Shown: positions 15,306 through 23,670 of the stretch, piece by piece | Layout: every line of letters starts with the position of its first letter | Position numbering within the stretch: position 1 is the first letter of the stretch | DNA from: Haloterrigena sp. KLK7 | GTDB taxonomy: Archaea > Halobacteriota > Halobacteria > Halobacteriales > Natrialbaceae | Reading direction: 5' to 3' | Assembly (NCBI RefSeq): GCF_037914945.1 | Contig: NZ_CP149787.1 | Location: forward strand, 496,001 to 560,000 | Length of the DNA: 64,000 bases | Made by a program: the position numbers and the translations under genes | Notes under the pieces: generated by a model | What the model was told of the DNA's origin: nothing | What the model saw: the letters and a program-made list of their open reading frames with translations, nothing else | The model's database searches: none

Positions 15306-17168
15306 ATGACAACGGGTCTAGAAGATGATGGTTCCGAGGAGTGTTCGGATCCCATGGAGGTCGCAGAGCACTCGAGCCATCGTCACGACGGTGAGCACGC
15401 GGAGCGAGCGGACCGCAGGATTATGACCGATGGCGGCCAGGCAGAGATGGCTGAGGAGAGTGACGACGAGGACTCGAGTGGTGATGCCGACGAAGCGTCG
15501 GCAGACGACACGGAAGGTGCTGACGCTGAGGAAGAGGAAGCAGAGGACGAAGAGGCTGAGGAAGAGGAGGAAGCAGAGGACGAAGAAGCTGAGGAAGAGG
15601 AAGCCGAGGACGAGGAAGCTGAGGAAGAGGAAGCCGAGGACGAGGAAGTGGAAGAGGAGGAAGCAGAGGACGAAGAAGCTGAGGACGAAGAGGCTGAGGA
15701 AGAGGAAGCGGAAGAGGAGGAAGCAGAGGACGAAGAGGCTGAGGAAGAGGAGGAAGCTGAGGAAGAGGAAGCAGAGGACGAAGAAGCTGAGGAAGAGGAA
15801 GCAGAGGACGAAGAAGCTGAGGAAGAGGAAGCCGAGGACGAAGAAGCTGAGGAAGAGGAAGCAGAGGACGAAGAAGCTGAGGAAGAGGAAGCAGAGGACG
15901 AAGAAGCTGAGGAAGAGGAAGCCGAGGACGAAGAAGCTGAGGAAGAGGAAGCAGAGGACGAAGAAGCTGAGGAAGAGGAAGCAGAGGACGAAGAAGCTGA
16001 GGAAGAGGAAGCAGAGGACGAAGAAGCTGAGGAAGAGGAAGCCGAGGACGAAGAAGCTGAGGAAGAGGAACAGGACGTTGGAGACGATACCGGTGACCTC
16101 ACCGAGGACAAGCGTGAGGAAGGACACGCCGAGGACGCCGAAAAGGTCTACGAGGGCGACGACGCTTCCGGCGTCCTCCACCTCGACCTCGACGGTCTCT
16201 TCCTCGATCTGCTCGGCCTCGAGGTCAACCTGAACCCGCTCCAGCTCGACGTGTCGGCCCGTCCGGGCGGAAACAACCTGCTCGGGAACCTGCTGTCAGC
16301 GGTGACCGGACTGCTGGACGGCCCCGGTGCGATGATCGACAAGGCGAAAGAACTCCTGAGCAAGCCGGTCGAGCTTCTCAAGAAAGTCCCCGGCAAGGCG
16401 AAAGAGCTCCTGAGCAAGCCGATCGAGCTTCTCAAGAAGATCCCCGGCAAGGCGAAAGAGCTCCTGAGCAAGCCGATCGAGCTTCTCAAGAAGATCCCCG
16501 GCAAGGCGAAAGAGGTACTCAGCGGATTGTTGAGCAAGCCGAAGGAACTGTTCAACAAGCTGCTGGGGATGCTGGGACTCGGCGGCGAGGAAGAAGCCGA
16601 AGGCGAGGAGGCCGAAGGCGAGGAGGAGGCCGAAGCCGAAGAGGGAGAAGAAGCGGAAGAAGCGGAGTCCGGTGGCCGGATCTCCTCGGCCATCAGCTGG
16701 GTGAAAGGCATTCTCGGCAAGCCGGTCGAGTGGATCCGCGGGCTCTTCGGCGGCGGAGACGAGGAAGAAGCGCCGGACGAGGAAGAAGCGGCCGAAGCCG
16801 AAGAAGAGGAAGCGCCGGACGAAGCGGAGGAGGGAGAAGAAGGCGAAGAGACACCGGACGAAGCGGAGGAGGGAGAAGAAGAAGGCGAAGAGACGCCGGA
16901 CGAAGCGGAGGAGGGAGAAGAAGAAGGCGAAGAGACGCCGGACGAAGCGGAGGAGGACGAGGAAGCGACCGAATCGCCGGGGCCGATCTCCGCCGCCAGC
17001 GACCGGGCAAAGGAGGGGCTCGCCGGGCTCGTCCCGAGCTTGCCGGTCGAGGAGTTCGTCTCGACGGTCGTCAGCGAGGTGCTCGAGCAGTTAATTGAGC
17101 AACTCGAACCCGACGAGGAGCAAGAAGGGGGCGGTGACCAATCCGACGCCACAGCGGAGGCAGCCTAA
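15306..17168 (+). CDS. Hyperacidic repeat protein with basic amphipathic-helix repeats
   Basis: A 620-residue protein. Residues about 75-255 are almost pure Glu/Asp/Ala, in 10-residue units AEDEEAEEEE. There follow LHLDLDGLFLDLLGLEVNLN (hydrophobic), then three 18-residue repeats starting KAKELLSKP at 346-399, with the pattern KAKELLSKPIELLKKIPG and net positive charge, then a fourth degenerate copy. RISSAISWVKGILGKPVEW and a Pro/Glu repeat TPDEAEEGEEEGEE follow, and a C-terminal helix SLPVEEFVSTVVSEVLEQL. No enzyme motif is visible. It is the first of four linked genes. It may form assemblies or bind membranes; this is inference. ATG at 15306 is preferred, but Met40 (15423) is possible. Confidence 0.8.
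   Translation: MTTGLEDDGSEECSDPMEVAEHSSHRHDGEHAERADRRIMTDGGQAEMAEESDDEDSSGDADEASADDTEGADAEEEEAEDEEAEEEEEAEDEEAEEEEAEDEEAEEEEAEDEEVEEEEAEDEEAEDEEAEEEEAEEEEAEDEEAEEEEEAEEEEAEDEEAEEEEAEDEEAEEEEAEDEEAEEEEAEDEEAEEEEAEDEEAEEEEAEDEEAEEEEAEDEEAEEEEAEDEEAEEEEAEDEEAEEEEAEDEEAEEEEQDVGDDTGDLTEDKREEGHAEDAEKVYEGDDASGVLHLDLDGLFLDLLGLEVNLNPLQLDVSARPGGNNLLGNLLSAVTGLLDGPGAMIDKAKELLSKPVELLKKVPGKAKELLSKPIELLKKIPGKAKELLSKPIELLKKIPGKAKEVLSGLLSKPKELFNKLLGMLGLGGEEEAEGEEAEGEEEAEAEEGEEAEEAESGGRISSAISWVKGILGKPVEWIRGLFGGGDEEEAPDEEEAAEAEEEEAPDEAEEGEEGEETPDEAEEGEEEGEETPDEAEEGEEEGEETPDEAEEDEEATESPGPISAASDRAKEGLAGLVPSLPVEEFVSTVVSEVLEQLIEQLEPDEEQEGGGDQSDATAEAA
15781..16070 (+). repeat. Ten tandem 30-bp units inside an acidic coding region
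   Basis: The unit is AAGAAGCTGAGGAAGAGGAA plus GCAGAGGACG (30 bases) and encodes the AEDEEAEEEE unit in frame. Ten consecutive copies lie at 15781-16070, nearly identical apart from an A/C change in one position (GCA or GCC) and a changed end of the last copy. Imperfect copies extend left to about 15535. The plus strand is almost all purine and uses GAA and GCT codons that are uncommon elsewhere in this genome. Such a tract can vary in length by slippage. Confidence 0.9.
16341..16502 (+). repeat. Three tandem 54-bp units coding for a basic amphipathic helix
   Basis: Units at 16341-16394, 16395-16448 and 16449-16502. Units 2 and 3 are identical base for base; unit 1 differs by a few changes. 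Each encodes KAKELLSKP[VI]ELLKK[VI]PG. The perfect identity implies recent duplication or gene conversion. Confidence 0.88.
16842..16955 (+). repeat. Tandem 42-bp units coding for a Pro/Glu-rich repeat
   Basis: Two complete units and a partial third of GGCGAAGAGACGCCGGACGA followed by AGCGGAGGAGGGAGAAGAAGAA (16842, 16884, 16926), near-identical, encoding GEETPDEAEEGEEE. A degenerate copy precedes them. Confidence 0.75.
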
Positions 17169-17170
17169 CG

Positions 17171-17773
17171 ATGAGTGGAGAATCCGAATCCGAGTCCGAG
17201 TCAATGGCACAGCGAATCGACTACGGGAAGATCACCGAGAACATCGACGTCAACGAGCTGATCGAGGGCACCCAGTGGGAAGACGAGATCGACGAGGACC
17301 AGCCCCTCGGCGAGGCGCTGGGCGCCCAGATCGGCGCGCTCATCGGCCGGAAGATCGGCGAATCCATCGGCCGAACGATCGGTGATATGGTCGTCGAGGA
17401 ACTACTCGGCGGCAAAGAAGAGTCCGAAGAGCAAGCGACCGAAGAAGAGGCCGAGGCCGAAGAGTCCGAAGAGGAAGAGGCCGAGGACGAAGAGTCCGAA
17501 GAGGAAGAGGCCGAGGACGAAGAGGCTCAGGAAGAAGAAGGCGAGGCCGAAGAGTCCGAAGAGGAAGAGGAGGAGTCCGAGTCCGAATCGGAGGACGAAG
17601 AGCAGTCGGAGGAACCGACGGACGACGAGTCGGAGGCGTCCGACGATGAGGACGCCGACGATAGCCAGGCCGACGAGGGCGAGGCGGACGAAGCCGAGAC
17701 CGACGATGAGAGTAGCGACGAGTCCGACTCCGAAGCCGAGGAGGAGGACGCCGTCGAAGCGGAGGAGGACTAG
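17171..17773 (+). CDS. Acidic protein with a strict glycine-zipper helix
   Basis: A 200-residue protein. After a short start (Met12 at 17204 is an alternative start) it has NIDVNELIEGTQWEDEIDED and then a helix in which Gly47, 51, 55, 59, 63, 67 and 71 are spaced exactly four apart, each preceded by Leu or Ile (GEALGAQIGALIGRKIGESI). This glycine zipper makes one flat packing face and would promote tight helix-helix association. From residue 81 on, the protein is a disordered Glu/Asp/Ser tail. The next gene but one has a similar zipper. It begins 2 bases after the preceding stop, so the two are co-translated. Function unknown. Confidence 0.78.
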   Translation: MSGESESESESMAQRIDYGKITENIDVNELIEGTQWEDEIDEDQPLGEALGAQIGALIGRKIGESIGRTIGDMVVEELLGGKEESEEQATEEEAEAEESEEEEAEDEESEEEEAEDEEAQEEEGEAEESEEEEEESESESEDEEQSEEPTDDESEASDDEDADDSQADEGEADEAETDDESSDESDSEAEEEDAVEAEED

Positions 17774-17775
17774 CC

Positions 17776-17841
17776 ATGAGCGGGAGTCAGATTCACGGCA
17801 GCCGATCGCCGATCCCGTCTCGAGGTGAGCGCCATGGCTGA
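17776..17841 (+). CDS. Possible 21-residue basic peptide ORF between two acidic genes
   Basis: ATG two bases after the previous stop, then MSGSQIHGSRSPIPSRGERH and Gly, ending in TGA that overlaps the ATG of the next gene (17834). It is basic and Ser/Pro-rich, unlike its acidic neighbours. It could be a real tiny gene, a translational coupling device, or chance. Confidence is low because there is no homology evidence. Confidence 0.25.
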   Translation: MSGSQIHGSRSPIPSRGERHG

Positions 17842-18859
17842 GAGCGGACTGCGGAAGCTGGTCGCCCAGGAGGTGAGCGACCAACTTGACGTGGCCGACA
17901 TGCTCGGCGACGGCAGCATCGAGGACAGCATCGACGGCGGCGAGGTCGGCGCGGCGGTCGGTCGCGAACTCGGCGAACAGGTCGGTCGCGAACTCGGCGG
18001 AGCGATCGGTCGCGGCATCCACGAATCGATCGCCGAAGGCCTCGAGGAGGGCAAGGACCGCAAGGAGATGCAGTCGACCCTCACGGCGGCGATTCGCGAC
18101 GCGCTCCGGGAGACGGTCGAAGAAAACGACGCGAAGGAGTCGGTCCAGTCGCTGGCCCAGGGCGTCTCCGAAGGCGGCGGTCTCGAGGGCTTACTCGAGA
18201 GCGATACCGACGACAGCGAGGCTGAGAGCGACGAGGGCGAGGAAGCCGACAGCGAGGGCGGCGGCACGCAAGAGACCATCGAGTCGGTCGTCGAGAGCAT
18301 CGGCGAGGAGAGCGGCCTCGGAGACGTTCTCGAGGGCGAGAGCGAAGAATCGGCGGGCGAATCCGAGTCGGACGAAGAGGGCGACGAAGGCGGAGGAGAA
18401 GACGAAACCGAATCGGAGGACGAAGACGCCGAGGAGGAACCGGAAGACGAGGCCGAATCGGAAGACGAGGCCGAATCGGAGCCGGACGCTGAAAGCGACG
18501 AAGCGGCGGAGGCGGAGGACGAATCCGAAGCGGACTCCGAAGACGAGACCGAGGAGGCGGAGGACGAATCCGAAGCGGACTCCGAAGACGAGACTGAGGA
18601 GTCGGAGGACGAATCCGAGGCGGAATCGACCGACGACTCCGAGCCGTCGGTCGAGGATATCGAGGACCTGCGCCGGGACACCCTCGAGGACTTCCTCGGC
18701 ATCATGTCCTACGACGACCTGCAGTCGGTCGCCAAGGACGTCGACGTGAAGGCGAACCTCAGCCGCGACGAGATGACCGAGCAGATCATCGCGGCGGTGA
18801 CCGACGAGGGCGAAGACGAAGACGGGGCCGACGACGAACCGGAAGCCGAAGCCGAATAA
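17834..18859 (+). CDS. Acidic protein with glycine zipper and SAP/Rho-N-like C-terminus
   Basis: A 341-residue protein starting MAESGLRKLVAQEVSDQLDV. Residues 20-62 repeat the design of the preceding gene product: DVADMLGDGSIEDSIDGG, then Gly39, 43, 47, 51, 55 and 59 at four-residue spacing (GAAVGRELGEQVGRELGGAI). A helical segment GGGTQETIESVVESIGEESG follows, related to repeats in the next gene. After a long Glu/Asp/Ser region, the C-terminal part reads RRDTLEDFLGIMSYDDLQSV and AKDVDVKANLSRDEMTEQII, resembling the Rho-N/SAP nucleic-acid-binding helix pair. ATG at 17834 is preferred to the GTG at 17825. Function unknown. Confidence 0.78.
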   Translation: MAESGLRKLVAQEVSDQLDVADMLGDGSIEDSIDGGEVGAAVGRELGEQVGRELGGAIGRGIHESIAEGLEEGKDRKEMQSTLTAAIRDALRETVEENDAKESVQSLAQGVSEGGGLEGLLESDTDDSEAESDEGEEADSEGGGTQETIESVVESIGEESGLGDVLEGESEESAGESESDEEGDEGGGEDETESEDEDAEEEPEDEAESEDEAESEPDAESDEAAEAEDESEADSEDETEEAEDESEADSEDETEESEDESEAESTDDSEPSVEDIEDLRRDTLEDFLGIMSYDDLQSVAKDVDVKANLSRDEMTEQIIAAVTDEGEDEDGADDEPEAEAE

Positions 18860-18944
18860 TCGCCGGCCGCCCTCGAGCGAGAGTCCGGACGGAAGCGAAC
18901 GGCGGACGGCGAACCGCGGTCGCGGCGCGGACAGCGAGGGAACC

Positions 18945-20135
18945 ATGAGTCAGGACAGTCAGGACCTCCACGACCGGGTGACCGAGATACTGAACGCGGC
19001 CGAGGACTCGAGCGGATCGATGCTCGGGGACGGGGACGGCGACTCCGACGGCGCGGCCCTCCTCGAGACCGCCGCGGCGGCCAGCGACCTCCTCGAGTCC
19101 GCGGAGCCGGACGAACTGCTCGCGGCGGTCGGACTGGACACGCTGCCGGACGGCAGCGAGCCGGACTCGATCCCGGAAGCGATCGCTCGGGGCGATCCGG
19201 AGCAAGTCGCGGACCTCCAGCGGCTGTTGCACCTCTCGAACCTGGCCGATGACGACGACGAGAGGGCGCTCGAGGGAGCCGTCGACGCACTCCAGTCGTC
19301 GATCGGCGACGGCGAGGAAGCGACGGCCGAATCGGACGCCAGCGACGAGAGTGAGTCGGACGGCGAGGAGCAGAGCGACGCGGCGGCCGCAAGCGACGAC
19401 GCGGCCGAGGACGATGAGACCGAAGACGACGGACTGCTCGAGTCCGTGATCGGCTCGAGCGACGAGGACGGCGAGAGCGACGCCGAAGCGGAGGCCGGCG
19501 ACACCGGATCCGATGAGGACGACGCCGATGCCGACGGCGAGGGCGGCGCTCGAGAGATGGTCGAGACGGCCGCCGAGACGGTCGGCGAGGCTAGCGGACT
19601 CCTCGAGGGCGATGAGAGCAGCGACGACGGCGGTACCGAGGCAACGGCTAGCGACACCGAATCGGACGGCGATGCCGACGACGCCGACGACGCCGACGAC
19701 GAGGGCGGCGCGCGAGAGGCGGTCGAAGCGGCCGCCGAAACGGTCGGCGAAGCCAGCGGGATTCTCGAGGGCGACGACGGAGCGGACGGAGACGCCGAGG
19801 ATGACGCCGGCTCCGATATCGGCGACCGGCTCCGATCGGCGGTCGAGTCCTCGCTGACGGACGTCGGCGACGATCTGGAGGGACTCCACGAGCGACTGCA
19901 GGAACGGAGCGCCAGTTCCGTCGGTGGCGAGGGCGAAGACGAGGCGGCCGCCGACGAGGCCGAAGGCGAAGAAGAGGAGGACGACGGACCGCTCGGCACC
20001 GACCTCGGTTCGGGCGACGAGGGAAGCAACGCCGGCGGCGACGGCACGCGCCACTCGACGATGGCACCGCCTCCCTCGCAGCGCGCGGACATGGGCCGAT
20101 CGACGCGTCACTCGACGATGCCCAAGCGGCACTGA
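18945..20135 (+). CDS. Acidic helical-repeat protein with basic TRHSTM tail
   Basis: A 396-residue acidic protein. The N-terminal quarter is helical (HDRVTEILNAAED, LLESAEPDELLAAVGLDTL, ADLQRLLHLSNLADDDDER). The middle has two copies of GGAREMVETAAETVGEASGL / GGAREAVEAAAETVGEASGI, each followed by LEGD, and matching a segment of the preceding protein. The last 30 residues are different: Pro-rich and basic, with TRHSTM occurring twice (DNA 20046-20063 and 20103-20120) and ending MPKRH. A basic tail on an otherwise acidic protein suggests a docking or nucleic-acid contact; this is inference. It follows the preceding gene by 85 bases and has no recognised family. Confidence 0.75.
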   Translation: MSQDSQDLHDRVTEILNAAEDSSGSMLGDGDGDSDGAALLETAAAASDLLESAEPDELLAAVGLDTLPDGSEPDSIPEAIARGDPEQVADLQRLLHLSNLADDDDERALEGAVDALQSSIGDGEEATAESDASDESESDGEEQSDAAAASDDAAEDDETEDDGLLESVIGSSDEDGESDAEAEAGDTGSDEDDADADGEGGAREMVETAAETVGEASGLLEGDESSDDGGTEATASDTESDGDADDADDADDEGGAREAVEAAAETVGEASGILEGDDGADGDAEDDAGSDIGDRLRSAVESSLTDVGDDLEGLHERLQERSASSVGGEGEDEAAADEAEGEEEEDDGPLGTDLGSGDEGSNAGGDGTRHSTMAPPPSQRADMGRSTRHSTMPKRH

Positions 20136-20258
20136 CGGGCTCCGCGCGTCAGGGGCAGTGGCTCGAGCAGATCGGTTTCGGCGGTCCTCGCGATCGAAAC
20201 GACGGGAGCAGGCTGAACAACGGCGGACGTTTATCCCGAGTCCGACCGTCGCTCCGGT

Positions 20259-20741
20259 ATGACGAGACACGTTAGCGAGACACAGGTCCGCAACTGGTTA
20301 GACGAGACGGCGATTCGAGGCGTGACGGCCCATGCCGACGAGGACACCGCGTTCAACCTGCAGGTCGAACTCTCGCGGCTGCCCGTCCACGTCATCAAGG
20401 AGGCGGAGTTCGGTCCCGTCCGAATCGTCGGTCGAAGCGGGTTCGACACGGAGCGAACGAAGGAACTGCTCCGCGACGATCAGCGCCGGAGCGAACTCCT
20501 TCAGTACGTCGGGCCGATGCTGGCGGCGACGCCGGGATTCTACACGTTCCTCGATCCGGCCGGAGAGTCCTGTCAGCTCCGACGTGCGGAGACCGTTCAG
20601 GTCGAGTATCGCATCTACCCCGAGAGCGCCTCCCAGCAGGCCCTGATGGACGGAATCATGTCGATCGCGACGAGCATGCGTTACGTCCGAAACGTCGTCG
20701 CGACGATCGGCGCCCGAGTGGAACCGAACGCAGACGAGTGA
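20259..20741 (+). CDS. Conserved archaeal protein resembling DUF2299
   Basis: A 160-residue soluble protein beginning MTRHVSETQVRNWLDETAIR. It has an alpha/beta pattern with VELSRLPVHVIKEAEFGPVR, LLRDDQRRSELLQYVGPMLA and ETVQVEYRIYPESASQQALM, which resembles the DUF2299 family (type III secretion chaperone-like fold), though I am not certain. There are no enzyme motifs. A TATA-like GTTTATCCC lies 25-32 bases ahead of the ATG, so it is probably transcribed separately from the acidic genes that precede it. Function unknown. Confidence 0.55.
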   Translation: MTRHVSETQVRNWLDETAIRGVTAHADEDTAFNLQVELSRLPVHVIKEAEFGPVRIVGRSGFDTERTKELLRDDQRRSELLQYVGPMLAATPGFYTFLDPAGESCQLRRAETVQVEYRIYPESASQQALMDGIMSIATSMRYVRNVVATIGARVEPNADE

Positions 20742-20869
20742 CCGTCGTCGACGGCGAAGCGGTCGTTCTGCCGTGTCTACCCCGAGGAATCGATTCGCGG
20801 CGCTGCCGACCGCTTCACCCGTTCGGTGGAGGCCGAACATTTACTTCGGCTGTCGTGTGACATAGCCGT

Positions 20870-21364
20870 ATGACGCTACTCGTGCCCTTCGATGGCTCGA
20901 AACTGGCGAGAAAAGCGCTCGAGAAGGCCGCGACGTTCGGGGACATGCTGGACGAGGAGGTCGTCGTACTGACGGTGATTCCCGACGACGCCGACTACGC
21001 TCGAGACCGCGGCTGGATCACCGAGGGGGAGCCGTTCGATCCGGAAGCCATCGAATCGGGCATCGAGAGGCGAGCGTCGGACGTCGCCCCGGAAGCGACG
21101 TTCCGAACCGAACGCGTCAGCTCCGACGAGCCCACCGCGACGTCGACGAACAACGTCGTCCGCGCGATCCGACGGGTCGCCGGCGAGATCGGTGCCTCGG
21201 TGGTCTTCATCGGCTCCGAGAACGCCGGCTCGGTGATCGCTCCCCAGTCCAGCGTCGGCAGCCCGGTCGCCAACGACCAGCGCTACGACGTCTACGTCGT
21301 CCGCGAGCCCGGCGAGGACGTCGATCCCGAGGACATCACGGACATCGATTCGACCATCGAGTGA
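20870..21364 (+). CDS. Universal stress protein (UspA family), small
   Basis: A 164-residue UspA-fold protein. It has the N-terminal strand LLVPFDGSKLARKALEKAA and the later VVFIGSENAGSVIAPQSSVG, which corresponds to the Gly-rich nucleotide loop GxxxxGxxxxxxxxxGS of ATP-binding UspA proteins, with spacing close to the family. The end VYVVREPGED also fits. It may bind ATP. The preceding promoter has ACATTTACTTC about 30 nt ahead of the ATG. It stands 181 bases before the CPA2 antiporter, which itself has UspA-like domains. Confidence 0.8.
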   Translation: MTLLVPFDGSKLARKALEKAATFGDMLDEEVVVLTVIPDDADYARDRGWITEGEPFDPEAIESGIERRASDVAPEATFRTERVSSDEPTATSTNNVVRAIRRVAGEIGASVVFIGSENAGSVIAPQSSVGSPVANDQRYDVYVVREPGEDVDPEDITDIDSTIE

Positions 21365-21545
21365 TCGGGTCCGCTGTGCACGACGGCGGTCGGTCCCGAT
21401 CGATCGCGGCCGATAGCGTTCGCGGCGCGAAAATCGGAGCCAGTTTGTAGTCAGTCGAGGCCGTCTCGAGTAGACGCGTGTTCGCACGGAGTTCGGAACC
21501 GACGAGAATCGAAGGACGACGGCGGGATCGACCGCGGAGGCGCTC

Positions 21546-23582
21546 GTGACGCCGGCGGCGTCGATCCCCGTCGAGGACCCGATCCTCATCTTCGGGCTGG
21601 CGATGACCGTCTTCCTGATCGCGCCGCTGGCGCTCGACCGCTATCGGCTCCCGGGGATCGTCGGCGTCATCGTCGTCGGCGCCGCGATCGGTCCCAACGG
21701 GTTCGGCGTCCTCGAGCGCGGCGAGACGATCGTCCTGCTGGGCGAGGTCGGGATCGTCTACCTGATGTTCGTCGCCGGCCTCGAGATCAATCTCACCCAG
21801 TTCATCGCGTACAAGGACCGGAGCGTCGTCTTCGGCGTCCTCTCCTTCGCGGTTCCGCAGGCGATCGGGATCGTCGTCGGCCACTACGGCCTCGGACTCT
21901 CCGTCGGCGCCGCGGCGCTGTTCGCCGCCATCTTCGCCTCGCACACGCTGCTGGCGTATCCGATCGTCAGCAGGCTTGGGATCGCGAAGACCGAGAGCGT
22001 CACGGCGACGATCGGCGGGACGATCATCACCGACACCCTCGCGCTGCTCGTCCTCGCGGTCGTCATGGCCGGCGAGGCGGGCGAACTCGGGCCGATATTC
22101 TGGCTCTCGCTGGCGGGGAAACTCGCGCTCTTCTTCGCCGGCGTCTGGCTGCTCGTCCCCCGACTCGGCGAGTGGTTCTTCCGGACGGTCGATCAGGAGA
22201 GCTACTTCGAGTTCCTGTTCGTGATGGCCGTGCTCTTCGGCTGCGCCTATCTGGCCGAACTCGCGGGCGTCGAGTACATCGTCGGGGCGTTCCTCGCCGG
22301 ACTGGTCCTCAACCGGTTGATCCCCGAGAGCGGCCCGCTGATGAATCGGATCGAGTTCGTCGGTAACGCGCTGTTCATCCCCTTCTTCCTGCTCTCCGTG
22401 GGGATGCTCGTCGACGTCTGGGTCCTGACCGAGGGCCTCGAGACGCTGACGATCGCCGCCGCGTTCGTCGGCCTCCTGCTCCCGACGAAGTACGCCGCGG
22501 CGTGGCTGACCGCGCGGCTGTACGGTTACTCCCGCGACGAGACGATGACGATGTTCGGCCTCTCGCTGGGCCAGGCCGCGGCGGCGCTCGCGATCGTGCT
22601 CATCGGCTACGAGGCGGCCCTGTTCGGCGAGGCGATGCTCAACGCCACCGTGCTGATGATCCTCGTCGTCAGTGTGGTCAGCCCCGCAATCGTCGACCGT
22701 TACGGACGGGGCATCGTCCGCGCGTCCGAACGCGTCGAGTACGATCCGCGGGCCGCTCCGCAGCGGATCATGGTTCCCGTTTCGCGCGAGTCACAGTACA
22801 GCGAACGGCTGCTCGATCTCGCCCTACTGGTCCGCGAGTCCGATGAAGGTCAGCCGCTGTACTCCCTGAGCGTCGCCGCCCCGGGTACCGGCGCCGAGGC
22901 CGACGTCGCGGACCTCGAGTCGCGACTCGAGGCGAGCGAGGCGTACACGGCCGGCGCTGAGGTCCCCCTCGAGAGTCAGACGCGCGTCGACGCGAACGTC
23001 GCCTCGGGGATCGCCCGGGCGACCCTCGAGAACCGGATCACGACGCTGGTCATCGGCTGGGACGGCGCGGCGCGCCACCAGCGCGTCTTCGGTCACGTGA
23101 TCGATCAGGTGCTTCGCCGGACGAAGCAACTCGTCTTGGTCTCGCACGTTCGCCAGCCGCTGAATACCACCGACGAGGTCGTAGTCGTTCTCCCACCGGG
23201 GATCGACCACAACGACGGGTTCTCCGAGGCCGTCCACACGGTCAAACACCTCGCGGACCAGGTCGGCGCCCCGGTTCGCGGACTCGTCGTCGGCGGGAAC
23301 TCGGACCAGTTCGAGCGCGTATTCGAATTGATCGACCCCGACGTGCCGGCGACGTTCGAACGAGTCGACGACTGGGACGCCCTCGAGGCGCGCCTCCGAG
23401 AGGACGTCGACGAGACGTCGCTGGTCGTTCCGATGAGCGCCCGCCGGGGGACGATGGGCTGGGATCCGGCGCTGCGGACGCTACCGACGACCGTCGCGGA
23501 ACTGACCGACGGGAACTTCGTGGTGGTCTATCCGGCGGTCGGCGAGCGAGGCGACGATCGGCAGTTCCTCCAGTTCCGGTGA
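21546..23582 (+). CDS. CPA2 cation/proton antiporter with C-terminal UspA-like domains
   Basis: A 678-residue membrane protein. Residues 1-400 carry about 12 hydrophobic helices with the Kef/NhaA-type features [31 protein letters not shown] and a TM Asp in [16 protein letters not shown]. It should exchange Na+ or K+ for H+. From about 405 the protein is soluble with two UspA-like halves ([20 protein letters not shown] and [19 protein letters not shown]), likely regulatory nucleotide binding. The start is GTG at 21546, supported by a GGAGG at 21536-21540 ahead of it. Family and topology are well supported; the ion is unknown. Confidence 0.85.
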   Translation: MTPAASIPVEDPILIFGLAMTVFLIAPLALDRYRLPGIVGVIVVGAAIGPNGFGVLERGETIVLLGEVGIVYLMFVAGLEINLTQFIAYKDRSVVFGVLSFAVPQAIGIVVGHYGLGLSVGAAALFAAIFASHTLLAYPIVSRLGIAKTESVTATIGGTIITDTLALLVLAVVMAGEAGELGPIFWLSLAGKLALFFAGVWLLVPRLGEWFFRTVDQESYFEFLFVMAVLFGCAYLAELAGVEYIVGAFLAGLVLNRLIPESGPLMNRIEFVGNALFIPFFLLSVGMLVDVWVLTEGLETLTIAAAFVGLLLPTKYAAAWLTARLYGYSRDETMTMFGLSLGQAAAALAIVLIGYEAALFGEAMLNATVLMILVVSVVSPAIVDRYGRGIVRASERVEYDPRAAPQRIMVPVSRESQYSERLLDLALLVRESDEGQPLYSLSVAAPGTGAEADVADLESRLEASEAYTAGAEVPLESQTRVDANVASGIARATLENRITTLVIGWDGAARHQRVFGHVIDQVLRRTKQLVLVSHVRQPLNTTDEVVVVLPPGIDHNDGFSEAVHTVKHLADQVGAPVRGLVVGGNSDQFERVFELIDPDVPATFERVDDWDALEARLREDVDETSLVVPMSARRGTMGWDPALRTLPTTVAELTDGNFVVVYPAVGERGDDRQFLQFR

Positions 23583-23670
23583 CTGAGCCACCTGAATCTC
23601 CAGAGACGTTCTGAGAGAGGACTTCTCGAGACTTAATCAGAGTAAAAGTCGAGCATACGGCGCGCTCGGC

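Noticed and set aside
15781-16070. Possible CRISPR-like array from regular 30-bp repeats
   Set aside because: Units are directly adjacent with no spacers and lie in frame in a coding region.
15318-16181. Long minus-strand open frames across the acidic repeats, rich in Leu/Phe or Ser
   Set aside because: They are mirror images of the GAA/GAG/GAC repeats in the true plus-strand gene and have no promoter or domain.
15306-20135. Gas vesicle cluster
   Set aside because: No GvpA-like core protein, GvpN ATPase or other gvp gene is present; resemblance is only in acidity.
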